The notes: generated from the sequence alone by a model not told the origin. DNA of 64,000 nt from Listeria swaminathanii (GCF_014229645.1 NZ_JAATOD010000002.1:434001-498000); one strand, 5' to 3'; positions 19,569 to 28,629 are shown, numbered from the stretch's first letter. Numbers and translations are program-made.

Positions 19569-20438
19569 ATGGAAAATAGAATTTCAGGAACGACTAGGCT
19601 TCTTGGCTTAATTGGGACACCCATAGACCATTCAAAATCTCCAGTTATGTATAATTACAGTTTTCAAAAAGCAGGTTTGGATTATGCTTACCTTGCCTTT
19701 GATACTCCTATTGAAAAAGTTGCTGATGCGATCAGTGCAATCAAAACATTCAACCTTCTTGGTTCAAACGTAACCATGCCTTGTAAAAGTGAAGTTTTAA
19801 AATACATGGATGACCTTTCCCCTGCTGCTCGGATGATTGGCGCTGTTAACACTATTGTAAATGACGACGGGAAACTAACCGGGCATATCACAGACGGCCT
19901 TGGTTTTGTTGCAAATTTACGAGATGCTCGTGTCGATGTTGCCGGCAAAAAAATGACTATAATCGGTGCTGGTGGCGCGGCTACAGCAATCCAAGTCCAG
20001 TGCGCACTTGATGGGGCCAAGGAAATCACCATTTTTAATATTAAAGATGCTTTTTATGAAAAAGCCAAACAAACCGCTGCTTCCATTCAACAAGAAGTAC
20101 CTAATTGCATCGTACATATTTATGATCTGAACGATACGGAAAAATTAAATGCGGAAATTGCAACTAGCGACATCCTTGTCAACGCTACACTCGTTGGTAT
20201 GCATCCAAATGAACACGAAACACCCATCAACAATACATCTGTTTTTAGAAAAGAACTCATCGTAACAGATATTGTCTATAACCCTAAGAAAACCAAACTA
20301 TTACTAGACGCAGAAGCTGCTGGTTGTAAAATAGTTGGCGGACTAGGAATGCTTTTGTGGCAAGGCGCCGAAGCATACAAACTGTTTACTGGGGAAGACA
20401 TGCCAGTTTCAGAAGTAAAGGATCTATATTTTAACTAA
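19569..20438 (+). CDS. Shikimate/quinate dehydrogenase
   Basis: This 289-residue AroE-family enzyme has the substrate motif DHSKSPVMYNYSF near residues 20-32, the catalytic lysine in GSNVTMPCK, and an NAD(P)-binding GAGGAATAI near residue 133. A late GLGMLLWQGAEAYKLFTGE carries the conserved glutamine. It oxidises shikimate (and often quinate) to the 3-dehydro acids, or works in reverse. In an operon with a probable dehydroshikimate dehydratase and MFS importers it is probably a catabolic paralogue rather than the biosynthetic AroE. GGAGG sits 8 nt before the ATG. Confidence 0.9.
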   Translation: MENRISGTTRLLGLIGTPIDHSKSPVMYNYSFQKAGLDYAYLAFDTPIEKVADAISAIKTFNLLGSNVTMPCKSEVLKYMDDLSPAARMIGAVNTIVNDDGKLTGHITDGLGFVANLRDARVDVAGKKMTIIGAGGAATAIQVQCALDGAKEITIFNIKDAFYEKAKQTAASIQQEVPNCIVHIYDLNDTEKLNAEIATSDILVNATLVGMHPNEHETPINNTSVFRKELIVTDIVYNPKKTKLLLDAEAAGCKIVGGLGMLLWQGAEAYKLFTGEDMPVSEVKDLYFN

Positions 20439-20470
20439 TAAATTCATCAGGATTTCGAGAGGAGAAAAAA

Positions 20471-21679
20471 ATGAACGCAAAAAGATTTTATCCAACAGCA
20501 ATAGCACTTTATTTTACTTATTTTATTCACGGTATTGGGGTATCCATTCTTGGCCAATACAAACAAGATTTCGCTGGAGTATGGGGAGCAGATAAGCTTT
20601 CTGACGGCACATTTGATGTAAGTATGGTTATCGCCGTTATCGCCGCACTTGGTTTAGGACGCTTACTTACATTACCAATTTCTGGACCTTTTTCAGATAA
20701 ATTTGGGCGTAAACCTTCCGCATTAATCGGGGTTGCTTTATACGCAGTTTATTTCATCGGTCTAGCCTTTGCACCAAATATGTATATCGCTTACGCTTTC
20801 GCTTTTGTCGGAGGAGCAGCGAACTCATTCTTAGACACAGCTGTAACACCATCTGTTCTAGAAATTTTTACAAAAAACGGCGCGATTGCCAACATGTTTA
20901 CTAAATTCTCCATTTCTATCGGGCAATTCGTATTACCTTTCGCAATCGGTATGGTTGCAGCGGCAAATATGTCATTCCGCACACTATTCATTATTACAAT
21001 GGCTTTAATCGTTATTGATGGTTTAATTATCGCGTTTATGCCGTTCCCTCCAATGAACAACAATGTTGGCGGCGAAAAAGCAAAACCGGCGAAAATGAAA
21101 TTCAATGCAACAAGTTGGGCAATTATCGGTATCGGTTTCACCTGTACTTCCACTTTCCAACTTTGGTTAAACTGTAACCAAGAGCTTGGAAAATTATACG
21201 GTATGGCTGATCCAAGTAAAATTCAATCATTCTACTCTCTAGGAACAATGTGCGCGATTTTAATCACGGCTGTTCTCGTGAAGAAATTTATTTTACCAGT
21301 ACGTATTTTGATTCTTTATCCAGCAATCGCAACATTAATGCTACTAATTATTTACATCGTTCAAACGCCAACTATTTGTCTAATTGGTGGATTTGTTATC
21401 GGATACGCTGCTGCTGGTGGAGTTCTTCAACTAGCTGTATCAACTGCCAATGAATTCTTCCCTACGAACAAAGGGAAAATTACTTCGATTGTTATGATTT
21501 CTTCCAGCCTAGCAAACTACATCGTTTTAAACGTAGCGAGCTATATTACTAAAGCTGGTGGTATCGAAGGTCCGAAATATGTGTTATTATTCAATGTAGC
21601 GATAACAGTTATCGGTATCTTGCTAGCAATCTTCGTCAACATGCGTTATAAAAACGAATCTAAAATTGCAACTAAATAA
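20471..21679 (+). CDS. MFS transporter, probable shikimate/quinate importer (1)
   Basis: This 402-residue major facilitator protein has about 12 hydrophobic helices and the MFS loop motif GPFSDKFGRKPSALIG between TM2 and TM3. A conserved NSFLDTAVTPSVLEIF segment is shared with the next gene. It lies 32 nt after the shikimate dehydrogenase gene, with a GAGAGGAG ribosome-binding site, and is therefore co-transcribed. Substrate is inferred from context only. A perfect 12-bp inverted repeat follows the stop codon. Confidence 0.82.
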   Translation: MNAKRFYPTAIALYFTYFIHGIGVSILGQYKQDFAGVWGADKLSDGTFDVSMVIAVIAALGLGRLLTLPISGPFSDKFGRKPSALIGVALYAVYFIGLAFAPNMYIAYAFAFVGGAANSFLDTAVTPSVLEIFTKNGAIANMFTKFSISIGQFVLPFAIGMVAAANMSFRTLFIITMALIVIDGLIIAFMPFPPMNNNVGGEKAKPAKMKFNATSWAIIGIGFTCTSTFQLWLNCNQELGKLYGMADPSKIQSFYSLGTMCAILITAVLVKKFILPVRILILYPAIATLMLLIIYIVQTPTICLIGGFVIGYAAAGGVLQLAVSTANEFFPTNKGKITSIVMISSSLANYIVLNVASYITKAGGIEGPKYVLLFNVAITVIGILLAIFVNMRYKNESKIATK

Positions 21680-21686
21680 TTGATTA

Positions 21687-21716
21687 TTCAACTGAGCATT
21701 CACCTGCTCAGTTGAA
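21687..21716 (+). other. Perfect 12-bp inverted repeat between the two MFS genes
   Basis: TTCAACTGAGCA (21687-21698) and its exact complement (21705-21716) flank a 6-nt loop. No T-run follows. It may be a weak terminator or RNA-processing hairpin separating the first four genes from the second MFS gene. Confidence 0.55.
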
Positions 21717-21756
21717 CTTACATATCATTTGTGAAGTAAAGCACAAACTTATGTAT

Positions 21757-21765
21757 TTTATCTAT
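21757..21765. promoter_or_regulatory. Second TTTATCTAT motif, candidate regulator site
   Basis: The 9-mer TTTATCTAT repeats that at 16393-16401 and lies about 70 nt before the second MFS start. Shared sites would link this gene to the LysR regulon. Short AT-rich motifs recur by chance. Confidence 0.3.
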
Positions 21766-21832
21766 ATGTATCTATTAAAAAAGAGGACATTTCTAATAAA
21801 AGGACCTCATATTACATAAAGGAGAGCAGACT

Positions 21833-23026
21833 ATGAAAAATAAATATTTATCTACATCACTAGGTCTTTATATGAACTATTTCGTTCATGGTATGGCGTT
21901 AATCATCATCGCACAAAATATTGATTTTTTATCTCAAAAATGGCATACAGATTTAGCTGGTGCTGCCGGCGTTGTATCTTCCTTTGGGATTGGTAAATTA
22001 TTAGCTGTATTTATTTCGGGGAAACTATCCGATAAATTTGGTCGAAAGTTGTCTGTTATTCTCGGTGTGTTTTTCTATATTGTCTTTTTAGGTGGTATTC
22101 TATTAAGTCCAAATACGATTATCGCTTATGCATTTGGTATTTCTGCTGGGATAGCGAATTCCTTCCTAGATACAGGAACCTACCCCGCACTAATGGAAGC
22201 TTATCCAAAAAAAGCTGCTTCCGCCAACATTATTGTAAAAGCTTTCGTCCAAACTGGTCAATTCCTTTTACCGTTCATGATTGCGTTTATTTTGGCAAAT
22301 AACTTATGGTACGGCTGGAGCTTTGTTGTTTTAATCGTCATTTTAATAATTAACTTGCTCTACACGCTAACTCGTACCTTCCCACCAATGACTGTTGGGA
22401 AACCGTTAGATTTTGAAGTAGAACTTGCTGAAGAGAAAAAGCAGAAGTTTCATTTTAGTATTGATGAAATTTGTTTGATTCTATTTGGTTTTGTCGCTCA
22501 AACCTTACTTTATATTATGAGCCAATGGATTGCTAAATACGGATCAGAAGTTATTCATATGACCGATGATGCCTCTCGACTACTTGTAAGTTATGCAAGT
22601 GTCGGCGCAATTATCTGTGTCTGTGTAACGTTCGTTTTAGGAAATCGTGGTGTACGTACGCTGTATATTTTAATCACTTATGTAACTATGACAATGCTCA
22701 TTTCCTTTACGCTGTTTGCTTTCCCAAGCGAAATCGTATGTATTGTTGGTGCTTTCTTACTTGGTTATTTCTCTGCTGGAGGAATCATTCAATTAGGGCT
22801 GACATTACTTGCAGAGGTCTCTCATCGTGGAAAAGGGTTTGTTACTAGCCTTTACACTATTGCAGAAGGGATCGCCGTATTCATTATCCCACTAATTGCA
22901 GCAGCTATTTCCCGCGTTGATATCGCTTCTATTTTCTTACTAAACTCAGGAATTGCGCTTTTCGGTTTAGTGCTCTTACTGATTGTATTTACACGAAAGA
23001 AAAAATTTGCTCAGGATCATATTTAA
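21833..23026 (+). CDS. MFS transporter, probable shikimate/quinate importer (2)
   Basis: This 397-residue protein of about 12 helices is clearly paralogous to the product of 20471-21679. Both begin with Y-N/T-YFxHG in TM1, carry SDKFGRKLS in the TM2-3 loop, then NSFLDTxxxPxLxE and a late GAFLLGYFSAGGIIQL. The likely history is local duplication followed by divergence. It has its own 150-nt upstream region and ribosome-binding site AAAGGAG, so it may be a separate transcript of the same regulon. Substrate is inferred. A bidirectional terminator follows. Confidence 0.82.
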   Translation: MKNKYLSTSLGLYMNYFVHGMALIIIAQNIDFLSQKWHTDLAGAAGVVSSFGIGKLLAVFISGKLSDKFGRKLSVILGVFFYIVFLGGILLSPNTIIAYAFGISAGIANSFLDTGTYPALMEAYPKKAASANIIVKAFVQTGQFLLPFMIAFILANNLWYGWSFVVLIVILIINLLYTLTRTFPPMTVGKPLDFEVELAEEKKQKFHFSIDEICLILFGFVAQTLLYIMSQWIAKYGSEVIHMTDDASRLLVSYASVGAIICVCVTFVLGNRGVRTLYILITYVTMTMLISFTLFAFPSEIVCIVGAFLLGYFSAGGIIQLGLTLLAEVSHRGKGFVTSLYTIAEGIAVFIIPLIAAAISRVDIASIFLLNSGIALFGLVLLLIVFTRKKKFAQDHI

Positions 23027-23069
23027 AAAAAGGTCGAGAATTGGATAATCCAGTTCTCGACCTTTTTTT
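23025..23069. terminator. Bidirectional terminator between the MFS and ABC permease genes
   Basis: AAAGGTCGAGAA pairs with TTCTCGACCTTT, with a further palindromic TGGATAATCCA in the stem. T-runs occur on both strands. Confidence 0.9.
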
Positions 23070-24132
23070 AATGTTTTCTCAACGTTTTCCATTTGTACAT
23101 AAGTATCCAAAAAGCAATGATGGATGCAACTAAAATTAAGATCATTTTAACTACTAAACCAACAACTTGCCCTGTCGTAATTAATTTTGCATATTCGAAA
23201 CTGGCATAATGGCCGCTTAAACAAATAGTGATGTAAATAGAACCAATGATAAGTATTGGCAGACGGAATTTGTTATTCATCAAGAATCTACCATTATTTT
23301 CTAAGGAAGCTGTTTTCATTGCGTACCAACTAATAACTAGCATGCCTATTGATAGAACAATTAAAACAACAAACTCACCTAAAGCCATGCCTCCTCTTAA
23401 AATCGGGGTAGGTAGCGCATTAAACAACATCACTGCCCCACCATCGACATCTGCAATTATCTTCCCAGCAAAATAAGCTTTAAAACCGACGACCAAATTA
23501 GTTAGCGCGCCTGGGAACATATATAAGAAGCTGATAACAGATCCAATTGCGATAATACTTGCCGTAATTATTTCCCCGACTAAATTCCCAACCGCCATTG
23601 CTAGCATGTACGAGAATAGAAACAGCAGTGAAAAAGAGCTAATATACGTAAATGCATCCAACACACTTGGTAAATATATTTCTGGTATTTGCTGATAAAT
23701 ATACATAAACCTCAAGAAAATAATTATCGGAACTACTAAGATAATCAAAACAAGTGGAATAAGCATCTTATGCCAAAATATCTGCTTCCTCGAATAGGGC
23801 AATCCAAATGTAAAATAATCCATTTGCTTATTCTTCTCAAAAACGGTTAATTTCAATCCTAAGAATAAAAATACATAGAAGAAAAGTGCTAAATTTCCTT
23901 CAAAATCATACGGCGTTAAACTTAAATCATTTTTTATTTCATTACCCGTCATTATTTGATCGGTTGAGTTTACTTTTTGAAATTCATCCGACTGATAATA
24001 TTTATAGTTTTCGTTAAATAAGTTCACTGTATTCATCGCCGTTGTAGCTTCTGAACCGACGAACGCGATGACGATAAATATAAAAACCCAAGCATTCTGA
24101 CGCCATTCTTTCCAGATAAGTCCTGTACTCAT
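23068..24132 (-). CDS. ABC transporter permease of a GntR-controlled exporter
   Basis: This 354-residue membrane protein has about eight to ten hydrophobic segments. The first is followed by a soluble loop of about 60 residues rich in Asn, Asp and Lys. The motif FTFGLPYSRKQIFWHKM is typical of YtrC/D-like and ABC-2 permeases. It overlaps the ATPase gene by 4 nt. It is probably the membrane half of an exporter with the next-listed ATPase. The substrate is unknown; YtrBCDEF-type systems answer cell-wall antibiotics. Confidence 0.82.
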   Translation of the reverse strand: MSTGLIWKEWRQNAWVFIFIVIAFVGSEATTAMNTVNLFNENYKYYQSDEFQKVNSTDQIMTGNEIKNDLSLTPYDFEGNLALFFYVFLFLGLKLTVFEKNKQMDYFTFGLPYSRKQIFWHKMLIPLVLIILVVPIIIFLRFMYIYQQIPEIYLPSVLDAFTYISSFSLLFLFSYMLAMAVGNLVGEIITASIIAIGSVISFLYMFPGALTNLVVGFKAYFAGKIIADVDGGAVMLFNALPTPILRGGMALGEFVVLIVLSIGMLVISWYAMKTASLENNGRFLMNNKFRLPILIIGSIYITICLSGHYASFEYAKLITTGQVVGLVVKMILILVASIIAFWILMYKWKTLRKH

Positions 24133-25007
24133 GCTTCCTCGCCCCCTTGTTCTTCTAGATGATAGATAAACAAGTCTTCTAACGTTACTGCGAGTTCATC
24201 CATGAAAATTGGTTTTTCTTTCTTAATCGCCGCATATAATTCCGTGTTCATATCTCGGAATAAAATGGTGTATACACGGCCATATTTATTAATCACTTTC
24301 CCATTTTCTAGTAAAATAGCCGGAATTTTTTTATTTTCAAAAGCAATTTGGATTTTAACGGCTTGTTCCCGAAGCGATTCCAGATGATACGATTCTTCAA
24401 TATGATTATCTTGCAAAATATGAATATAATCAGCAATCGGATCTAAATCAGCTAAACGATGGGAAGAAATAATAATACCTAGTTTTCGTTTCTCCACTTC
24501 TTCTAACAAGATGCCCATAATTTTCTTTTGAGCGATAATATCGAGACCTTCCATTGGTTCATCCAGCAAAATATAGTCGGCTCCTATAGAAAGCGCAAGA
24601 ACGAGGCCAAAAAGACCTTTCATTCCTTTAGAATAATTTTGGAATTTTACATCTGTGGCTAGGTTGACTTGCTTCATTAACTCATCAAATTTGACTCCAT
24701 CAAATAATGGATATGTTTTTTGATAGAATTTTTTAATCGTTGGAATTTTATAGCCATCCCAGCAACTCAAATTATCTTGAAGCATGAATAATTTTTGCTT
24801 TAGTTGGGGATTTTTGCTTAACGGTTCCTCTAGAAATACATCCCCCTCATCAGGGATATAAAAGCCCATTATAGTTCGAAAAAGAGTCGTTTTCCCCACG
24901 CCATTTCGCCCTACAATACCGACAATTTCTCCAGGTTTTACTTCGAATGTTATTTTATCCAGTAAGAGTTTTCCATCAATTTTTTTACTCAGCGCATCAA
25001 CCTTCAA
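24129..25007 (-). CDS. ABC transporter ATP-binding protein, YtrB-like
   Basis: This ATPase of about 292 residues has Walker A GRNGVGKTT near residues 35-43, a degenerate signature YSKGMKGLFGLVLA in place of LSGGQ, and Walker B YILLDEPMEGLD. The signature variant is typical of YtrB/EcsA-like ATPases. The likely start is TTG at 25007, with GGAGG inside the end of the GntR gene and 8-nt spacing, giving an 11-nt overlap with it. An ATG further upstream would lie deep inside the GntR gene and is unlikely. The operon order is GntR, ATPase, permease. Confidence 0.85.
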   Translation of the reverse strand: MKVDALSKKIDGKLLLDKITFEVKPGEIVGIVGRNGVGKTTLFRTIMGFYIPDEGDVFLEEPLSKNPQLKQKLFMLQDNLSCWDGYKIPTIKKFYQKTYPLFDGVKFDELMKQVNLATDVKFQNYSKGMKGLFGLVLALSIGADYILLDEPMEGLDIIAQKKIMGILLEEVEKRKLGIIISSHRLADLDPIADYIHILQDNHIEESYHLESLREQAVKIQIAFENKKIPAILLENGKVINKYGRVYTILFRDMNTELYAAIKKEKPIFMDELAVTLEDLFIYHLEEQGGEEA

Positions 25008-25392
25008 CCACGTCACCTCCAATGATGTCTTGACTGTATTCTTCTGATAATCTATGTATTTCCTCCACATTAATTCCAAGGTAGACTAAGTCGAGTATTG
25101 TTTCTTTTAACTTTACTTTTGTTTCGGCTAACTTTTTTGGTGAATTAACTTTATCTCTTTGGTTCGCAATAAAGGTTCCTTTTCCTTTGACCGTGACGAT
25201 AACTTCTTGCCGTTCTAATTCTTGGTAAGCTTTACTCACAGTATTTGGATTCACTCCTATTCTACTGGCAAATTCACGGATCGACATTATCTTTTCGCCT
25301 TCTTTTAGTATCCCTTTGACAACTTGTTCTTTAATTATTTGGACGATTTGTTCATAAATTGGTAGCTGACTTTTTGTATTAATCGTAAACAT
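24997..25392 (-). CDS. GntR-family (YtrA-type) transcriptional regulator
   Basis: This 131-residue protein has a full GntR winged-helix: SQLPIYEQIVQIIKEQVVKG, MSIREFASRIGVNPNTVSKAYQELERQEV and VKGKGTFI. A short C-terminal helical tail of about 45 residues follows, as in the YtrA subfamily. YtrA proteins repress their own ABC operon by binding a dyad at the promoter, and exactly such a dyad lies at 25435-25455. ATG at 25392 follows a GGGGGAG box; the frame extends upstream but across the promoter, so longer starts are rejected. Confidence 0.88.
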   Translation of the reverse strand: MFTINTKSQLPIYEQIVQIIKEQVVKGILKEGEKIMSIREFASRIGVNPNTVSKAYQELERQEVIVTVKGKGTFIANQRDKVNSPKKLAETKVKLKETILDLVYLGINVEEIHRLSEEYSQDIIGGDVVEG

Positions 25393-25434
25393 CTCTCCCC
25401 CTGCTTTCATGAACTCTACTATAAGAGAACTAAT

Positions 25435-25476
25435 TGTACTAGTTACTATAGTACAGTAGATAAAAAAATAAATCAA
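25435..25476 (-). promoter_or_regulatory. Promoter and 7-7-7 dyad operator of the GntR-ABC operon
   Basis: On the minus strand TTGATT (25471-25476), a 17-nt spacer and TACTAT (25448-25453) form a promoter. A perfect dyad TGTACTA-N7-TAGTACA (25435-25455) overlaps the -10 and start site, and is the expected position for GntR autorepression. Confidence 0.65.
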
Positions 25477-25508
25477 TTCCCTTATTAAAAAGAAAATTGA
25501 TTTAAACT

Positions 25509-25967
25509 TTATTTTTCTAAACTTAGTAATGATTGTTTCATCGCTATTCCGCCACTATAACCAGTTAATTTACCATTTTTGCCAATAACACGGTGGCACG
25601 GTATAACTAAAAGTAATGGATTTTTGCCAATTGCTGTTCCCACCGCGCGCACTGCCATGGGACGATTTATTTGTTCAGCGATTTCTGTATAGGTTCTCGT
25701 TTCTCCATATGGGATTGTTTTTAATGCGTTAAATACCTCGAGTTGCAGAGGAGTCGCGGATAAATCAATAGATAACGTAAATTCTGTAAGTTCTCCGTTC
25801 AAATAAGCACGAATTTCGTCTTTATATATCGTGATTTTTTCTGGAGCGAACGTTGCTGAATGAATTTTTTCTTCTTGTGTTCCAACGTAAGCTAGGCCTG
25901 TGTCTGTCGCGGCAATATAAAGGTCGTTTTCTAAAAAATGGATAGTATCATAATAAAAATCAGCCAT
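25509..25967 (-). CDS. ogt: Methylated-DNA--protein-cysteine S-methyltransferase
   Basis: This 152-residue suicide repair protein has the active-site motif IPCHRVIG near residues 120-127 and the DNA-binding block FNALKTIPYGETRTYTEIA, with an AVGTAIGKNP segment before the active site. It removes O6-methylguanine from DNA by transferring the methyl to its cysteine. ATG at 25967 follows GAGG with 8-nt spacing; a GTG at 25976 overlaps the ribosome-binding site. It lies divergently beside an AdaA-like gene, forming an alkylation-repair cluster. Confidence 0.92.
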   Translation of the reverse strand: MADFYYDTIHFLENDLYIAATDTGLAYVGTQEEKIHSATFAPEKITIYKDEIRAYLNGELTEFTLSIDLSATPLQLEVFNALKTIPYGETRTYTEIAEQINRPMAVRAVGTAIGKNPLLLVIPCHRVIGKNGKLTGYSGGIAMKQSLLSLEK

Positions 25968-26112
25968 TTCCTTCACCTCTTTCCACTATTAATTATACGC
26001 TTAACTCGATGGATTTCCTATGTACTTTTGTTATAAAAGCAAGATTAGAAAAGTTTTACTCGCAATTTACTTTAATAACGTTTATGATTAATAAGAAGTT
26101 GAGGTGATAACA

Positions 26113-26664
26113 TTGTCGGATTATTACTTAACCAAAAAAAGATGGCAAGCAATTTCAACGAATGACAAGGCAGCTGATGGTAGCTTTTTCTATGGCGTTA
26201 CGTCTACGAAAATTTTCTGCTATCCTTCTTGTAAATCACGATTACCTAAAAAAGAAAATATTGTCATTTTTCATAGTGCGGAGGAAGCTTTTTCGAATGG
26301 ATATCGCGCTTGTAAACGATGTAAATCTGGTGGTTCTGCGCTACCTGATGCAGAATGGGTCAATAATATCGAAACCTATATTAATGAAAATTTCTCAAAA
26401 CCACTCACGTTGCAAATCATTGCGGATGATTGTCACGGAAGCCCGTATCATTTGCACCGAACATTTAAGCGGATTACGACAATTACACCTATTACCTATC
26501 TCGAGAACGTTCGGATTAATTATGCAAAACAGCAACTGCTTCATACCGACCAATCCATTGAAACTATCGGAAAAATGTCCGGCTTTCCAAATCCCTCTCA
26601 TTTTTCTACCACTTTTAAAAGACATATTGGCTTGTCGCCAAAGAAATTTCGACTTACACAATAA
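26113..26664 (+). CDS. AdaA-like methylphosphotriester-DNA alkyltransferase/AraC-type activator
   Basis: This protein of about 183 residues begins with the Ada metal-binding domain: FYGVTSTKIFCYPSCKSRLP, then GYRACKRCKSG. That supplies the four zinc cysteines, one of which accepts methyl from phosphotriesters. A C-terminal AraC-type double helix-turn-helix follows, ending GFPNPSHFSTTFKRHIGLSPKKFR. Methylation would turn it into an activator of repair genes, as in B. subtilis AdaA. The divergent ogt gene is a natural target. The start is probably TTG at 26113, with GAGGTG 6 nt upstream; GTG at 26104 lies within that box. Confidence 0.88.
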   Translation: MSDYYLTKKRWQAISTNDKAADGSFFYGVTSTKIFCYPSCKSRLPKKENIVIFHSAEEAFSNGYRACKRCKSGGSALPDAEWVNNIETYINENFSKPLTLQIIADDCHGSPYHLHRTFKRITTITPITYLENVRINYAKQQLLHTDQSIETIGKMSGFPNPSHFSTTFKRHIGLSPKKFRLTQ

Positions 26665-26696
26665 TAAAAATTTAATTTAGAACGGATGATACAATT

Positions 26697-27566
26697 ATGA
26701 CACATGTAACATTACCCATTTTAGAAGATTGGGAAGGTCTTTCATTAACTACTATTTTGCAAGAAAAATTCCACCTAGGAAAAAAAGCGCGCCATGAAAT
26801 TCGCATGTCTCAAGATGTGTTACTTAACAATAAGCCGCTTGAAGATTGGAATACGCCACTTTTTGTTGGAGCTAGTCTTTCTTTACCCATCATTTTGCAC
26901 GAAAAAATTCCGGTTTACGCGTATGATTTAGAAATTATTTATGAAGATGATTTTTTACTTGTCGTGAACAAACCTGTTGGTATGAAAACTCATCCAAATG
27001 ATAGTTATGAAAGAGATACGTGCGCAAATGCGGTACAATATTATTTAGAAAAAACGGATCAAGAAGCGAACGCCTTAGCTGTGCATCGTCTTGATCAAAC
27101 AACTTCTGGCCTGGTCCTTTTTGCGAAAAATAAATTAGCTATTGCTGGACTTTCATGGCAAATGGAGAATAGAGCAATTCACCGGACTTATCTTGCGGCT
27201 GTTGACGGCACTTGGGGACTTGTGATGCAAACGATTAACAAACCAATCGGTGAAGATCGCCATCACGGCTCTAGACGCCAAATCAGCCCATACGGCCAGC
27301 CTGCTGTAACTCATGTGAAAGTGCTAGAAAATGATAATGAAAAAAACACTTCTCTTGTAGAATGCCAAATCGAAACTGGCCGGACGCACCAAATCCGTGT
27401 TCATTTAAGCGGTATCGGTCATCCAATCATTGGCGATACGCTTTACGGCGGCTCACCTCGTGCTAACCGCATCATGCTACACGCCGAGAAATTACATTTA
27501 AATCATCCTTTCAAAGGCAAAAAAATGAACTTTTCCGCACCAGCCGGGGATGATTGGGTATTTTAA
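26697..27566 (+). CDS. RluA-family pseudouridine synthase
   Basis: This 289-residue enzyme has the RluA catalytic motif HRLDQTTSGLVLF near residues 123-135 (catalytic Asp). Further motifs are VVNKPVGMKTHP and ECQIETGRTHQIRVHLSGIGHPIIGDTLYGG. It isomerises uridine to pseudouridine in rRNA or tRNA; the exact site cannot be assigned. It lacks a well-formed S4 domain, though a short N-terminal segment (KARHEIRMSQDVLLNNKPL) resembles one. It starts 32 nt after the AdaA-like stop with only a weak ribosome-binding site. Confidence 0.9.
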   Translation: MTHVTLPILEDWEGLSLTTILQEKFHLGKKARHEIRMSQDVLLNNKPLEDWNTPLFVGASLSLPIILHEKIPVYAYDLEIIYEDDFLLVVNKPVGMKTHPNDSYERDTCANAVQYYLEKTDQEANALAVHRLDQTTSGLVLFAKNKLAIAGLSWQMENRAIHRTYLAAVDGTWGLVMQTINKPIGEDRHHGSRRQISPYGQPAVTHVKVLENDNEKNTSLVECQIETGRTHQIRVHLSGIGHPIIGDTLYGGSPRANRIMLHAEKLHLNHPFKGKKMNFSAPAGDDWVF

Positions 27567-27578
27567 AAAGCCACAACA

Positions 27579-27971
27579 TTACGTTGTGACTTCTGTACAA
27601 ATTTCTACTTTCATACCATTTGGATCTTCAAAAAATACCGCATAATGATTTTCGCCACCAGCAAAAGGATATCGCTCTTCGTAAAGAAGCTTGATTCCTT
27701 TTGCTTTTAATTTTGCTCGAAAATCATCCACACGTTCTTTTGTGCCACCGTGAAAAGCTAAATGATTGAGACCAATTCGTTTCCGGTGATAACCTTCTGC
27801 AATAAACGATTCCTCCGTTTGCACGAATACCAAATACGTCTCGCCACATTTATAACTAAAACCTTCATTCCAAGACTGATACAACTCATAAGAAAGTTCT
27901 TCTAGCAGTTCTGACCAAAACAGACGACTTTTTTCTAAATCAGCTACATAAATTTCTACATGATGTAACAT
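27579..27971 (-). CDS. VOC/glyoxalase family protein
   Basis: This 130-residue protein has paired beta-alpha-beta-beta-beta units of the vicinal oxygen chelate fold: MLHHVEIYVADLEKSRLFWSELL, a central HLAFHGG, and a closing YAVFFEDPNGMKVEICTE that supplies the metal-ligand Glu. Substrate is unknown; members include glyoxalase I, fosfomycin-resistance and dioxygenase-like enzymes. ATG at 27971 follows GGGGAGG at the end of the upstream gene, whose stop lies 1 nt before this start, so the two are translationally coupled. An ATG at 27986 inside the upstream gene is rejected. Confidence 0.85.
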   Translation of the reverse strand: MLHHVEIYVADLEKSRLFWSELLEELSYELYQSWNEGFSYKCGETYLVFVQTEESFIAEGYHRKRIGLNHLAFHGGTKERVDDFRAKLKAKGIKLLYEERYPFAGGENHYAVFFEDPNGMKVEICTEVTT

Positions 27972-27972
27972 T

Positions 27973-28629
27973 TTACGCCTCCCCAATATGCTTTAGCGCT
28001 TCTCTTCGGCTAAGTGGTGCAAGCGGATGGCTATTTACAAAAAGACGAACTGCCTCACTATCCACTTTTGCATATTGTCTAAGTGCCCAACCAATTGCTT
28101 TTTGAATAAAGAACTCTTTGGAGCCAAGCCATTTTTCGCAGTTGGAAAATAACAAATCTGTATCGGTTTTGTCTTTATACTTTAATTGAAATAAAATTGC
28201 CGTTCGAGCCAGCCAAATATTATCTCCATTTATCCATGCTTCATTGTAAGTAGAAATCAACTCTGGATACAGCTTAAAATGATTGCTTACCACTGTTCCC
28301 GCTAAACCGTCCACCGTATCCCACCAAGACTTCGTTACGATTAACTTTTCATATATTTCTATCGCTTCACTAGGCTGCTTTTTACCATAGCGGCTCAATA
28401 AATCAATCGCGACATATTGAAATTCGCGTTCTTCCTCGGCAAATAAAGCTACCGTGAGTCCCAGCAAATCAGTTGGCGCTCCATTTTCTTTTAAAAATTC
28501 TGCCAGTAATTTTCTTCGTTCGCCAGCTCTAATCCCTAAAAAAGTAAATTGGTTTTTCATGTATGCTTCCATTGGCAGGGCATCTGCAGGTGAGCCGTGA
28601 GCGCGAAATAATGTTTGGATGTCGGTCAT
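27973..28629 (-). CDS. AlkD-like DNA alkylation repair enzyme (HEAT-repeat glycosylase)
   Basis: This 218-residue, all-helical protein of the DNA alkylation repair family (PF08713-type HEAT-like repeats) has the motifs LGIRAGERRKLL, WWDTVDGLAGTVVSNHF and FIQKAIGWALRQYAKVD. The WWDxVD segment carries the Asp and Trp residues used by AlkD to excise alkylated purines. It overlaps the upstream aldo/keto reductase gene by 4 nt. Together with ogt and the AdaA-like gene it makes a loose alkylation-repair neighbourhood on both strands. Confidence 0.88.
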   Translation of the reverse strand: MTDIQTLFRAHGSPADALPMEAYMKNQFTFLGIRAGERRKLLAEFLKENGAPTDLLGLTVALFAEEEREFQYVAIDLLSRYGKKQPSEAIEIYEKLIVTKSWWDTVDGLAGTVVSNHFKLYPELISTYNEAWINGDNIWLARTAILFQLKYKDKTDTDLLFSNCEKWLGSKEFFIQKAIGWALRQYAKVDSEAVRLFVNSHPLAPLSRREALKHIGEA

